Assembly: GCA_023053685.1 (NCBI GenBank)
Contig: JALIGW010000001.1
Location: forward strand, 54,061,359 to 54,125,358
Reading direction: 5' to 3'
DNA length: 64,000 nt
From: Diadophis punctatus similis
Lineage: Eukaryota > Chordata > Lepidosauria > Squamata > Dipsadidae
The number at the start of each line of letters is the position of its first letter. The first letter of the stretch is position 1. This document shows, piece by piece, positions 10,662-44,570 of this stretch. Under the pieces are notes generated by a model. That model was not told the DNA's origin and made no database searches. It was given only the letters and a program-made list of their open reading frames with translations. Both the position numbers and the translations under genes were made by a program.

Positions 10662-12940
10662 ATAGGCCAACATTGTTTTTCTGCACTAGGCAGCTTTTCT
10701 GCAATAGAATGATGGGAGTGGAGACACTTAGCAGTTGAGGGTTTGTTCTGGCAATTTGTGGTGTACTTTGCAGATAAAAGCAAATTCACTCAATCTGGAG
10801 TTCATTGTTGTTTGTTGCTTCTTGTTCAATCTGCCTGACAGAGGGGGATTCCACTCATTTTATTCTCTCGAGAACCATCTGAGATATGTTGAACCTAGAG
10901 ATTGATTGGTTCCAAATTCTGTGGACTGTGCATCTGAGTATTTTTAAACTGAATCCCTTGTGCCCCAGTTCAACATTGTAGTATAGTATACTGGCTCCTT
11001 ATGTTCTCTTGGAACAGAAACTGATGATGTAACCATGACAACTGCTTCTGCAGTTCTGAATTCTCTTCAGTTTTTGGATCTCAAGGATGCAGAGAGTATA
11101 TCTGAAGAAGTGAGGGCCAACCTCTCTTGGCCTTTCCTGGCTGATTAAAATGTTCAGAAAGAACTGGTTCCAAGTTTACAGGGTAATTAATGCTTGAAGG
11201 TATATGTCTTTCTGCTTAAAAGAGGGAGTGATATGTCTATCATTAACAAACCATTTGTTCAATCTGAGTTGAGTAACTGTCAACCATTTTCAAGGAAGGA
11301 AAGAAGGAAAAAACTTTTGTTTAAAAAAAACAATTATTTTTTATTTAAAAAAACAATTTGAAGTTTTAGTAAATGTAGTAAAAACTAAGACAAACTAAAC
11401 TAGAAGAAAAAAGAAAAAAGTTCTAAATCTGCAGAAAAAAGATAAAAAAGGCAACAAAGAAAAAGGCCAATTTTCATCACACCAAGCATAAGCTAATATG
11501 CTAGCTTTTCATTCTCTTTTTAAATAAAAAAAATCCTTTCCCCTCAGCCTAAGTTGTATACAATGCAGAAACCTTCATATTCATCTTCCCCAATCCTAGT
11601 TCAGCAAAACGTCCATTAGGAGATATTAGAAATAGCAATGTAGTTTATCTCTGGTCAAATAGTCCAACTTTATATTCTTTTTTTTTGCTCTGCATAGTCC
11701 TGACTTTTACATCATTTTTATGGCATTGCAGGATTTGATCTTTCACCACCTGGCTTTAAAGAAGCCAAGACTAATATTTTCTACAACTTTAAAAGAAGTC
11801 TTCAAAGCTTTCACCAGTCTACTTTGTAACTCCCATAAAAAGCCATTATCCAGGATTGCTTGTCAGAGCTGTTCCATGTCCAGTTCCTTTTCTTGATTTG
11901 TCTCTATATAAAATTAAAACTTTTAAACTTTAAATGTAAAGAAGATAAAAAAACTAACAGAAATCAATATAAAGAAAAATAAAAAGGAAAGGAAAGGAAA
12001 GGAAAAAAGTGCAAGAAAGAAAAAAGTTGAAAAAAGAAAAAATATGTGGTTTCCAAGATTCTTCACATAGTGTTCTTATGAAAGGTTCCACCACTGCTGA
12101 CAGTAGTGATGTCATCTGGTGTTTAAATCCGTGGGAGAAGCAAAAAAAATACATACAAAAACAATAAACATGTCAAACACAATCATGTTAAAAAAAACCT
12201 ATACACACCACTGCACAACATAAGAACCTCATTGTTCTTCATGAAAGACATTTTCTCTCCTCCAGCACTTAGAACATATCTGCATACATTTCTGACAACA
12301 CAAAAACTATTTTGAAACAGTTTGTTTTCACAATCACAAGACATTTTACAATATTAAGGGATGCAAAGGCTCTGCAGAAAACAGCTTAAAAACCATTATT
12401 TTATGAAGCTACTCCGTAAGTTATACTAGAAAGTAAAAAGTTATTAATGATTGATACAGTTTTGGGTTCTACAGCCAAATAACTCTTGTTTGGAAAAAAT
12501 GTTTAACACACAGAAAAAGTAGACCTTAGTAGAAAAACATATTTAAAATTCATAAATAACACTAGTCGGTATTTTACAATGCTATATTTTAGAGTTGGTC
12601 ATGTTACAAATAGTTCTACTTTCTCTTCTATTAGCTAAGTGAGCTTCAATTATCTCTGCAAACAGATTTCTTTTCAGCAGACTCTAAGGGAGAGGCAACA
12701 ACTGGCTGTTAATCATGTGAAAATAATGTGACCCATAGCAGGAGTGCCCTATACCCAGATCATATCCATAGTCCCATTCATCATTGGCAAACTGAATGAA
12801 AATTAGCACTTCCTGAAGAGGAGGAAATGCTTTTAATCTCTAATCATCATTAGGAGCATCTACAATGCTTCTCAAAATTCTATTGAGATTTGCATTTACC
12901 TTAATTTTAATTTTTTTAAAAAAAAAAGTTCTAGGTTTTA
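10662..12940. other. BROX 5' intron, A-rich and mostly unrecognised
   Basis: About 11280-11560 and 11930-12060 are A-rich tracts of the kind left by LINE or SINE tails. At about 10960-11200 the plus strand has a readable relic frame broken by an in-frame TAG (see findings). I recognise no exon. Confidence 0.4.
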
Positions 12941-12949
12941 ATTGTTTTT

Positions 12950-13070
12950 TATGTTTATTGCTAATATTAATACTGAACAAGATGTAACAATTATAATGCC
13001 ACCTAGAGTCCCGTATGTGAGAGAAGCAGTTATATAAATTGAATTAATAACTATTATTCTTAAAACAAGT
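12950..13070 (+). mobile_element. LINE 3'-end remnant
   Basis: The pattern CCACCTAGAGTCCCGTATG ... TATATAAATTGAATTAATAA resembles the common squamate LINE 3' end, in which a GCCGCCCTGAGTCCC-like stretch precedes TATAAATxxAATAAATAAAT. It is degenerate. Confidence 0.5.
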
Positions 13071-13352
13071 CATTTGCTTCCACAATTGTTAAAGAGTCTA
13101 AAATTTCAGTGCTATACACCACATCTAATATAATATATCATATAGGGCAATCCTTATCAAACATCTGGCTAGGTTTATTTTCTGTCTCTAACAAATATTA
13201 TATGCATATGTGTGTGTCAATATCTTTCCATAGAAAACTGTAATATTAAATAACCAGACTTTTAAGTGTTGTGTTTATAGTTATATATAAAATCAGTAAC
13301 TTTTTCTCCTCTTTATTTTAGTCTTGCTGTATTCTAAACTTTTAGGAAGACA

Positions 13353-30255
<16,903 letters not shown>

Positions 30256-31048
30256 GATCCTCAATTGCAAAGAACTACTCCTTGTAAACTGCGTTCTGTA
30301 AACTTTAGGGTTATTATTCCCTGTCCTGTGTGCTAGTTCTTCTGGCTGCCTTTACTGTAACAAAATATATTCTTTTTCAACTTGGTGTGCATGTGTGTGT
30401 ATATGTGTGCACGCACACAAACACATACATACAACATGAATATACACACATCTTTTCATTGGCTGGGTTGAATGGCTTTCTTTCAGAAGAAGAAATTGAA
30501 GAAGAGATTAAAGCTAGATTAGAAGAAGTTTGGGACCATAGTGGAAATTAGCATTTAGATGAGCAGGCATTAGATTCTGGAACAAATAATGGTGAATGCA
30601 AGGGATGAGATTGGGGCTCTGCTCAGGGTTTGTAAGGGCTGCACAACAGTGAAGCAAACAGGACAATAATGTATTAGTTTGTTTTAAAGACAAAATATTC
30701 ACGCCTCGAATTATTCAGAATAATATTACAAACAAGAGGAAAATACAGTTAAGCACAGGAAAGTTCTAGACAGTATAAATTAAATTTCTGCAGGAATATA
30801 GATTGCTGCCATCTTTGCACTTCGAATTTTACAAATGAAATCTTAGTAAAAGTGATTTCAAATTATGGTTGATTCTATGAGGTCACTCTTTGTGGAGTCA
30901 CTTTTAAGTACTGCCATGTCAAATCAATAAGGGTGTTTCCCTAAATAAAGGAGGCTTTCCATAATAAATATCATTTATTAAACATTTAGAATTATGACAC
31001 AAGGAAATGTGAAAAAACTTGAATAAAAATATTAAAGCATGCTAAAGA
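30256..31048 (+). other. BROX: BROX 3'UTR region with two polyadenylation signals
   Basis: AATAAA occurs at 30944-30949 and 31022-31027, in AT-rich DNA after the stop codon. Which is used cannot be told from sequence. A short CA/TG-rich stretch lies at 30385-30450. Confidence 0.5.
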
Positions 31049-31109
31049 TGGAGAAACTGCTGCACAAAAATGAGTTTTATTAATGTAATTGGAAAGCTAG
31101 ATACTAGAA

Positions 31110-31531
31110 CAGTGATGGCGAACCTTTTTTTCCTTGGGTGCCGAAAGAGCGTGCTTGCGTGCTATCGCGCATGCGCGAGTGCCCACACCCATAATTTAAT
31201 CCCTGGGGAGGGTGAAAATGGCCTCCCCCAACACCCTGGAGGCCCTCCGGAGGCCAGAAATGGCCCGTTTCGCAACTTTTGGTGGGCCTAGTAGGCCCGT
31301 TTTTCATCCTCCCCAGGCACCAGGCTTCCCTGGAGCTTGGGGAGGGTGAAAACGCCCTCCACCGCCCTCCGGAAGCTGAAAACACCCTCCCAGAGTCTCT
31401 GTGCAAGCCAAAAAATAGATGACCAGAGTGCACATGTATGCTGGAGCTGAGGTAGGGCAACGGCTCGCGTGCCGGCAGATATGGCTCCGCGTGCCACCTG
31501 TGGCACGCGTGCCATAGGTTCGCCATCACTG
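31110..31531. mobile_element. hAT MITE (family A), perfect 8-bp duplication
   Basis: CAGTGATGGCGAACC ... GGTTCGCCATCACTG, flanked by TACTAGAA on both sides (31102-31109, 31532-31539). Confidence 0.9.
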
Positions 31532-31539
31532 TACTAGAA

Positions 31540-32087
31540 GATTCAAAAAGGTGTTACCAGGAACAAGTCTTATTTGGCAGTAAAAGATGAAATGTAAAAC
31601 CATGCTTTTTATCTCTGCTTATTGGTTTCCACCTCTGTTCAAATGTGAGAGATTTGTACTGTAATACTTCAGTAATATTATTTCATGGTATACAAAACTA
31701 CAAACTGGGTTGTTTTGAATATTTTCTTTGTGCAGTTATGGTACTATACATCTTCCTTCTATACATACTGTATGTAATTAGAAAGTTGCAGTATGCAATT
31801 TGTTGCCAACAGTTGTGCATTTGCTGCCAGCGGAAAACGTTTTCTGATATTAAAAAAATCAATAACGGATAAATTATAACATGTTTAAAGAATTTTCACA
31901 TGTAATTTGATAAAATTTCATTTCAAAGTGGAGAACTGCAGTTGCTAATGTGCTTGGTATAATTAACATCAAATCTGTTAATTTATATATTGGATTTGTT
32001 TATGGTAACTTCTGTAAACTACCCTGACTTGTTTTTTGAAGACAGTTAGTGGGAATATTTAATGTGGCTTAGGGATATCACCTAGCA
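31540..32087. other. BROX-FAM177B intergenic, nothing recognised
   Basis: AT-rich sequence between two MITEs. It may include part of a longer BROX 3'UTR. Confidence 0.4.
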
Positions 32088-32482
32088 CCATGATGGCGAA
32101 CCTATGGCACGCGTGCCGGAAGTGGCACGCAGAGCCGTCTCTCCGGGCACGCCAGCCGTCGCCCGTTGCTCTTCCGGGTTCCGGCACGCACATGCACACT
32201 GACCAGCTGGTCTTCGTGCGCACCAGAGCACCGGAAACCGGTGCGCTTGAAGACCAGCTGGCCAGCGCGCATGCACGCATCAGAAACCAGAAGACCAGGT
32301 GGCCAGCACATGAATGTGCACTGGCCAGCTGATCTTCGGGTTTCCGGCGTGCACGAAGACCAGCTGGCCAGTGCGCATGCGTGTGCTGGAAACCAGAAAA
32401 GCAGCTGGCGACAGCGTGCGTGCCCACAGAGAGGGCTCTTTGTGCCACCTCTGGCACGCATGCCATAGGTTCACCATCATGG
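32088..32482. mobile_element. hAT MITE (family A), diverged ends
   Basis: CCATGATGGCGAACCTATGG at the left and TTCACCATCATGG at the right are mutated family A ends. Flanks ACCTAGCA and CCCTATTG share a central CCTA. The interior has repeated GACCAGCTGGCCAG-type blocks, so ORFs here come from the repeat. Confidence 0.75.
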
Positions 32483-33287
32483 CCCTATTGCAATCCTATA
32501 TTTTGACTGTCGCCAAAAACCAAGTCAATATTTTCCTGCTTGCTTGAAGTAAACAAGATAAATCAGTTACAAGAAAATATTTGAATTATGAACATAAATT
32601 TGTTCTGTACATATTTTACTAGATATTTAAAGATCTTGATATCTAAGCACTTCTCAATAGTGATCAAATATAACTGAGTTACGCAATGTATAGTGAGGAA
32701 CTATAGTCTTGATAAACCTTCTGGTTATTAATACATTGTATTACAGTTATTGTATGTTTTGAGAGTATTTAGTCAGTTCCACATATTTGCACAGCCATGT
32801 TTTGTTTCTTTAACAGAGAAAAGATTACAGTATTTAATTATCAGTTTCACTATATCTTTAAAAAGGTTGGCAGCCATTAAAAAAGTGTTACAAAATATAA
32901 ATGATCTAATCTGCAGCCATCAGATTTTTCATGTATTTATTTTTCGAGGGAAGGAAGGGTAAAAACTTTTCATTGCATCTTTGTTAAGATTTCCCAGGAA
33001 ATTATTGGTTAATGATATCAGAATCGCTACATTTTAAAAAGTGTGGACCTGATCAATAATTAGGATGGAAACACTGGGAACCTTACATAAAATTGGAAGC
33101 TGAAGTAATGTATATTTTTAAAAGGCTTCTTGGCACGTCTACAATTAGAATGTAATATTTGTGATGGCTCAACTATTTTAAATTATTTTGGCTGTGTGTA
33201 CATACATACACGCATGGGCACAGAAATCCAGACACACACACAATTCTGTCTTTTTCTGAAAACACTCCAGCTATATTATGTTTAGAA

Positions 33288-33474
33288 CAGTAGTGGGTTC
33301 CACTTACCTTTGCTACCAGCCTGGGAATGGGAGCACACTTGCACGCTTTGCGTGCGTGCAACGCTTCTGTGCATGCGCAGAGCGTTTTTGATTATGTCCG
33401 GGTGGGTGGGCGGAGCCTCCCGTCGCCGCTACCGGTTTGCTGAACCGGTGCAAACGGGTAGCAACCCACCACTG
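33288..33474. mobile_element. hAT-like MITE (family C), 187 bp
   Basis: CAGTAGTGGGTTCC at the left and GCAACCCACCACTG at the right. Flanks GTTTAGAA and GTTTAGAG match at 7 of 8. Family resemblance to 46878. Confidence 0.8.
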
Positions 33475-34139
33475 GTTTAGAGTATGAATACATTAATTTT
33501 AATACTTGGCCATTGTAGAATGCAGACAAATGCATCTTCACATGCTATTCAATCCTTGTTGTTGCATTTTGTCCTGATCCTGGCCTTTAGGCTTTAAATA
33601 TATCAATAAAATATAAATTAAAGTACTCCTTACCTTGTTTGATTTTTCAAGATAAAGTGTTTACCATTATTTTTAATCCTATATAATATAGAAAGTATGA
33701 TTTTTAACAATATATAATATTTTACACTCTTAAAATATATGTATGTGTATATAAAGGTTTACTTTCAACTAATGTACTTTTCTCATTAAAAAATGATCAA
33801 ATTATTCAATATCAACATGTTCTATGTTTAATATTTTGAAATTGTTTCTTTGTATGTTTGCAGAATTTTTAGACTTACTAGAGTTGGGTTTGGTACAAGA
33901 TGGAAATTAGACATGCTGTTTTTTTACATCTTGAGCTACTTCTTTTTACACATTTCTGGTTAAGAAATACACTATATGAACTAAGCCTAACACGTGGCTT
34001 AAAACAGTTTTATAAAAGCTGTGTAAGCCTGATAACACTTCATAAATAATAAAATGACTGGCATGTTAATTTTCCCCCAGGAAATTATCAAGAAACAAAT
34101 TGTTGTCCTTCTAAATATCATTAGACTTAATTAGTGGTT
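33475..34139. other. Intergenic, nothing recognised
   Basis: AT-rich sequence with no feature that I can support. Confidence 0.45.
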
Positions 34140-34577
34140 TAGTGGGGAGGTGCCTTTGAGTCAGTTTTTGACTCATGGTGACTGCTTGGATAATACACTG
34201 CAGTTTTCTTGGCAAGATTTCAGAAGTGCCATTACCGACTTCCTAGGGCTGAGAGAGAATGACTGGCCCAAGGTCACCCAACTGCTTTGTGCATAATAGC
34301 AATAGCACTTACATTTGTATACTGCTCCATAGTGCTTTACAGCCCTCTCTGAGCGGTTTAGAGTCAGCATATTGCACCCAACAATCTGGGTCCTCATTTT
34401 ACTGACCTTGGAAGGATAGAATGCTGATCAAACTCCTGGCTATAGGCAGAGTAAGCCTGCAATACTGCATTCTAACCACTGCGCCACCAGGGCTCCTAAC
34501 GTGGGATTACCACTCACAGACTCCTGCTTTCTAAGCTGATGCCTTAACGACTATAGTAAACTGGCTCTGTAGCCACT
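34140..34577 (-). mobile_element. tRNA-derived SINE (Sauria/ACA-like), split by an S1 SINE
   Basis: In minus orientation: GAGCCAGTTTACTATAGTCG start, then GGTGACCTTGGGCCAGTC, CTTGCCAAGAAAACTGCAG and GAGTCAAAAACTGACTCAAA. The same family occurs in sense at 54428. An S1 SINE at 34295-34496 interrupts it. Confidence 0.65.
34295..34496 (-). mobile_element. S1 SINE nested in another SINE
   Basis: Tail side TAATAGCAATAGCACTTACA, body CAACAATCTGGGTCCTCATT, head GCGCCACCAGGGCTCC. The box-B region is deleted, so it is inactive. Confidence 0.7.
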
Positions 34578-34579
34578 AT

Positions 34580-35270
34580 TACTGAAATGAATACAATTCT
34601 TGGTACAGTTCAAAACCTTATTGGATTCAAGGAAACTGGTCTAGGTGGAGGTCATAGAAGATGCAACTTTTCAATTCCCAATTTTTCTCTTGCATGTCTC
34701 TTATGTTAATGTGACATTTACCTGTGAAAATCAGATACAAAATACTATCACAACTCTATGTTTAATCACTTATAAAGAGAACACACCTTTGTGAGACTAC
34801 TGAAATGAATACAATTCTTGGTACAGTTCAAAACCTTATTGGATTCAAGGAAACTGGTCTAGGTGGAGGTCATAGAAGATGCAACTTTTCAATTCCCAAT
34901 TTTTTCTCTTGCATGTCTGTTTGTTTGTTCGTTTGTTTGTGAGATTTATATACCGCCTCACAGTGCAAGCATTCTCTAAGCGGTTTACACCAGTAAGCAA
35001 TGTATATTTATATTGCCTCCAACAATCTGGGTCCTCATTTTACCTACCTTGGAAGGATAGAAGGCTGAGTCAACCTTGAGCCGGTGAGATTTGAACCGCT
35101 GACCTGCGGATCACAGTCAGCTAAAGTGGCCTGCAGTACTGCCTCTAACCGCTGTGCCACCTTGGCTCTTCTGTTATGTTAATGTGACATTTACCTGTGA
35201 AAATCAGATACAAAATACTATCACAACTCGATGTTGAATCACTTATAAAGAGAACAGACCTTTGTGAGAC
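34580..35270 (+). repeat. Tandem duplication, 218-bp unit, second copy split by a SINE
   Basis: Unit 1 is 34580-34797. Unit 2 starts at 34798 and ends at 35270 but carries an S1 SINE (34919-35168). Apart from the SINE the units differ by only a few substitutions. Confidence 0.93.
34919..35168 (-). mobile_element. S1 SINE inside the second duplication unit
   Basis: A (CAAA)-like tail reads in plus as GTTTGTTTGTTCGTTTG. The box-B-like complement CCGGTGAGATTTGAACCG and head GTGCCACCTTGGCTC are intact. Unit 1 of the duplication shows the empty site. Confidence 0.8.
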
Positions 35271-38009
35271 TCTTTAGAGGTAAAGCAAAGTTTATTCGAG
35301 TGGAAATACCTGTAAAAGCTGATTTTATCTCTTGGCCAGTCAGAGCTGCTGAGAGTTGGGAGGCATATAAATTCAAATAATATCATCAGTGCCAGAATTC
35401 CATTGCAGAAGAATGAGCAGCTCCATCCGATCCTTTGATGTTATTTCTATAGGGCATCTTGATTCCTTCAGTTTTCACTATTTATCCTACGTTGATGGTA
35501 AGTATGGCACATTTGGCCAGTCCAAATTCCATTGCAATATCTTGGCTGTTGAGCAGTGATTCAGTTTCAGATCATGCTTTTCCACACGGCGTAAGATTGT
35601 CCATGTAAAAGAAGTGGGATAGCAAAGCTTCTGATGTTTCTAAATAACCATTTCATATTATAAATCAACATTCTGCTAGCCTCTGTTCTGTAATTTCTGA
35701 TTCTGGACAGTGCTCTCTCTAGAATCGATACGTTATTTTCACATAAGCTCTCCTCATTGGACTTGATTTGTAATGTTAAATCATTATTTTTTTTCATTTT
35801 CAATCTACATATATTTGCAGTGAGGAAGCTCTTTATGGTTGGTCATTATTACTATTGAAGGGCAGTAGGAGGGAGAAAGAATTAAATGGAGGGCTACTGA
35901 GAAATCAAACAAAACTAATATATACGGTACTTTTTTGTAAGTTCTCCAGAGGGCAGTGTTGCACTATGAGATTTGTTTATTAAACACAATGTTTTGGGGC
36001 ACCTTAAAGACAAGCTGTTATTATTATTATCATTACTGACATATTATTATTACAGCATAAGCTTTCATGGATCAGAGTCATAGTGTGAAGAGAAGAAGAA
36101 ACTCATGTTAGCAAGAGACTGAGTACAGGTTAAAGAATGGTCAGAATTCAAGGCTTTTAGATTTCATGACACATGGTCTGGAAATAAATACAAAGAGATT
36201 GGTGGAAAAACTTCAAAAAGTCCATCGTTGTTTGCAGCTGGATCCAAAAATTTTAAGTTTGCAGTGGGGTACCCCTTCAGTCACTGACCTCTATTGGAAA
36301 TACCAAAAAAGGAAATATATATGAAGATGCCTACGTCTTATTCTCAATTTGCACACAGCAAACAGTAACACGTGATCGAAGCCCTGCTACTATTTAAAGT
36401 GTACATAAAAAAGGATGGGGGTGCCATACTGATTTTTTCACGCCTCCCCTCGGCATCCTTGTTTTCTCTTATGTTGTTCCCTCACTCACCTTAAGATGCA
36501 GCAAGCTATGTCATGATGGCTTAAAAGACATGGCAATGCTATAAAGCAGCCCATAGATGGCATAGCATCTACAGTTCCAGGTAATGTTGCTTTTCAACAG
36601 AGGTGTGGATATTTGTTTATGGCTGATTAGATCTGCTGGAAAAGAATTGTACTCCCGGAACTTCTAAACCACAAAAGCGTTTGACTTTAAAAGATGCGGG
36701 GGAGGGGATTGTGGACCATAGAAAAGAAGATGCTGAAGATAGCTCCCCAAAATAAGAATGTATTGATTGTAATCATATGTGTAGCCATTTTCTAAAGTCT
36801 CATTTTGCATTCCTTGAGCTTTCTGGTTATCACTATAAATATTTAGATTTGGTAATTAAATTACGGAAAAGGAGAAAGTCCAGCCCACATTTCAAACTTG
36901 GCCAACCCTTGTTGACAAAGGGATATCCTGCTTTACTGTACTGTTTTTTTCAACTGGCCTCCTTTGGAATGCTCTTCTTTCCAAGATTTCTCTGCATGGA
37001 CCCCCAGTGATGTGTTATACATCTTCTATCTCAGCATTATTTTAATCCGATATTATTTCCATGATGGACAATTCCCAAAAAACTCTAAAGGTGAGTTCTT
37101 GTTCTGTTCTGTCAAATCTCGATTGCTTTGAAGTTGATACAAGAGGAAATACTTTGGGGTTTTCAAAGACTTTACAGTCTTTGTTACAACAATGACTTGA
37201 AAGATAATGCTGAAGAATAAATTTGTTGTTTGGGGAAACCTATTCTTGTACAACAAAAGTATTGTTTTGAAAGAAGTTGAATATAGCTGAAAGATGGATT
37301 TATGAAGCATGCTTTATTTTCTCTTGTTTCCTTTGGGCTTCAGTCATAAGGAAAGTTGACTGGAATCATAATGTGTAGCAACAAAGTAAGCACATATTAA
37401 TCATAAGGACACTATTTGGCTTATGAATATACTAATAATCCTTTGGCATAAGCTTTTTCAACATTGTAACCATGTGCAAAGAACAGAACCTACTCCTGAT
37501 TTTTTTGTGTGAAAAATGAGACAGCAATGGAAGGTGTGTGCGTGTGTGTGTGAGTGTGTGTGTGTTGATTTACCAGCCCATCTGGAGTGAAAAGTAAAAA
37601 TACAGATAGCCAACCCTCACTATTTTCAAGCATTAATGTACATAGTATCATAACAAATCAATTCCACAATATTAAATCTGATTTTTGATTCACATTAAAA
37701 TGGGTAATTTCATCTTTTAATGTTCATAACAGTTGATGATATTATTGTACCGAAGGTCCCAATTTATTTCAAAAGACTACCGTCAGAGGATTGAAAGAAC
37801 AAATGAAGTGCCCTGTAATATAACACATGAAAGCAGTCTCAAGTACACCTAAAACATATCTCCAGGAACAACGCATATAAGCACACCATAAAAGAATGGG
37901 GGGAGGGGAAACAGCATGTTCATGCCAATTTCTTTCTTATTTCCCACCTAATTGATTGATGTGTTTCCTTGTTGCTCAAACGTCCTCAACACAATATTTA
38001 CAAAATTGA
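35271..38009. other. FAM177B 5' region/intron 1, mostly unrecognised
   Basis: Apart from the candidate start exon at 35495 and a (TG)n tract near 37537-37565, I see no feature that I can support. Short open frames (36777-37010, 37053-37310) have no homology known to me. Confidence 0.4.
35495..35497 (+). CDS. FAM177B: Candidate FAM177B start codon at the end of exon 1
   Basis: ATG is followed immediately by a consensus donor (GATG|GTAAGTATG). The next FAM177B exon starts GAG AAA, so splicing would give Met-Glu-Lys, the same start as the human protein. No in-frame ATG lies at the beginning of the 38903 exon. Upstream exon extent is unknown. RNA evidence is needed. Confidence 0.4.
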
Positions 38010-38082
38010 GAATAGAATAGAATAGAATAGAATAGAATAGAATAGAATAGAATAGAATAGAATAGAATAGAATAGAATAGAA
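38010..38082 (+). repeat. (AATAG)n microsatellite at a LINE 3' end
   Basis: About 14 perfect AATAG units joined directly to ATTCTTTATTGGCC. This pairing of AATAG repeats with CR1 LINE 3' ends is known from snake genomes. Confidence 0.97.
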
Positions 38083-38720
38083 TTCTTTATTGGCCAAGTG
38101 TGATTGGACACACAAGGAATTTGTCTTTGGTGCATATGCTCTCAGTGTACATAAAAGAAAAGATACATTTGTCAAGAATCATGAGGTACAACACTTAATG
38201 ATTGTCATAGGGTACAAATAAGCAATCAGGAAAGAATCAGTGTCAATATAAAGTGTAAGGATACAAGCAACAAGTTACAGTCCTACAGTCACAAGTGGGA
38301 GGAGATGGGTGATAGGAACAATGAGAAGACTAATAGTAATAGTAATAGAACTATTCACTAATAGCCTTAGTGAATAGTTTGACAGTGGTGAGGGAATTAT
38401 TTGTTTAGCAGAGTGATGGCGTTCGGGAAAAAACTGTTCTTGTGTCTAGTTGTCTTGGTGTGCAGTGCTCTATAGCATCGTTTTGAGGGTAGGAGTTGAA
38501 ACAATTTATGTGCAGGATGTGAAGGGCCAGTAAATATTTTCACTGCCCTCTTTTTGACTCGTGCAGTATACAGGTACTCAATGGAAGGCAGGTTGGCAGT
38601 AATTGTTTTTTCTGCAGTTCTGATTATCCACTGTACGTGTCTGTCTTGTTGGGTTGCAGAACCAACAAATCAGACAGTTATAGAGGTGCAGATACGATAA
38701 CATCACTGATGATGTTACCT
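38083..38720 (-). mobile_element. Snake CR1-type LINE, 5'-truncated copy
   Basis: An antisense copy: its 3' end abuts (AATAG)n and the body continues with AGCAGAGTGATGGCGTTCGG, GTTGGGTTGCAGAACC and other stretches that I know as a recurrent snake LINE. Reading frames are broken. It lies directly upstream of FAM177B exon 2. Confidence 0.75.
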
Positions 38721-38902
38721 AGTTTGGTAATGGAACATCGGCAGGAAAACAACCAAGATCAGAGAGTCCCAAGGACCCCACAGTTCAACCCTGAGCTACA
38801 AATATTATGTTTTTATTCTATTTTTAGAAGATGGAATGAAAATCAGAGTTGTCATCTTCCTAAAATTGTTTTGGCTGAGTTGATTTTCCTTTTGATGAAC
38901 AG

Positions 38903-43545
<4,643 letters not shown>

Positions 43546-43679
43546 ATCAAAATTATGGGATATAAAATGTGCATGGTTTTGGGCTGGATCAAAATGTCTA
43601 ATCCCCAGGTAGATGTATTGAGAGGTTAAATCAGTCCTCTTGGTGGATTGTTTGGTCTTTATGGATTAAATGGACTGTT

Positions 43680-43800
43680 TTAGACCATATTATATATCAA
43701 CATTACTGCTGTTATTATTTCTGGATTGTACTTGGTTAAATTTTGTTTTTGGTTGTACCACTCAGAGTCATGTATATAAATTGTTTAAATAAATAATAAA
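43680..43800 (+). mobile_element. LINE 3'-end remnant
   Basis: GTACCACTCAGAGTCATGTA followed by TATAAATTGTTTAAATAAATAA is the usual end of a squamate LINE in sense orientation. Its AATAAA could serve as a FAM177B polyadenylation signal. Confidence 0.55.
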
Positions 43801-44224
43801 CCAATCTTTTAGAAAAAAATCAAGAAGAATTACCACAAGAGACTCTATTGTATAAGCTAATACTAAATAACAGTATCAAACAGTGAAACACCTTAACTTT
43901 AATGGTCTGTTTATGAATTGAACTGCATTTGCAGTTCTGCATAACTGCATAATCAATTCAATCATTACATTTTCATCATTATTAATATAAATCTTTTATG
44001 GGCATCTCTTGGCAAAGGTAAGTTGTACATTGAAAAAATAAAAAAGTACTGGAAAACTCCAGTAATGATAGGCAAGATTCCCTGAAAGATTTTGCCGACT
44101 GCTGTTCCTACTGTTCCTACTGTTCTCAAACAAAAGGAATTGTGGTCTAGCATCTGTTCTCATTCCAATGGGCCAAGTGGATTCCGTGTGAGCTCCATGT
44201 AATCCAGAATCAATATACAAGTAC

Positions 44225-44570
44225 CGGTAGTTCTTGACTTATGGCTGCAACTGGGCCTGGAATTTTGGTTATAACTCATGACTGTCATAAGTCAAGGCAC
44301 CCACATGATGGGGCCTTATTTTATGACTGTTTTCATGACGTTAGGTGAATCATGCAGTCATAAATCCAAATCCATTCTCACAAAACTTTGCTGCCAGAAA
44401 CTTGCAAAAAACTCACAAATTGCTGTCACATGACCATGGAACACTACAACGAGTTGTGAGTCTGAACTAGTTGCCATGCACCCAAAATGCAGTCATGTGA
44501 CCTTGGTGCGTGTGTGTGCGTGTGCGTGTGCACGCGCACGACATTTTATGATGGCCAGAAATATCTTATG
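44225..44570 (+). mobile_element. Diverged Tc1/mariner-type MITE (related to family T)
   Basis: GGTAGTTCTTGACTTATGGC follows a TA at the left. The interior has GTCACATGACCATGG and ATGCAGTCATGTGACC like family T. The right inverted end is not found. A (GTGC/GT)-rich stretch lies at 44505-44540. Confidence 0.5.
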
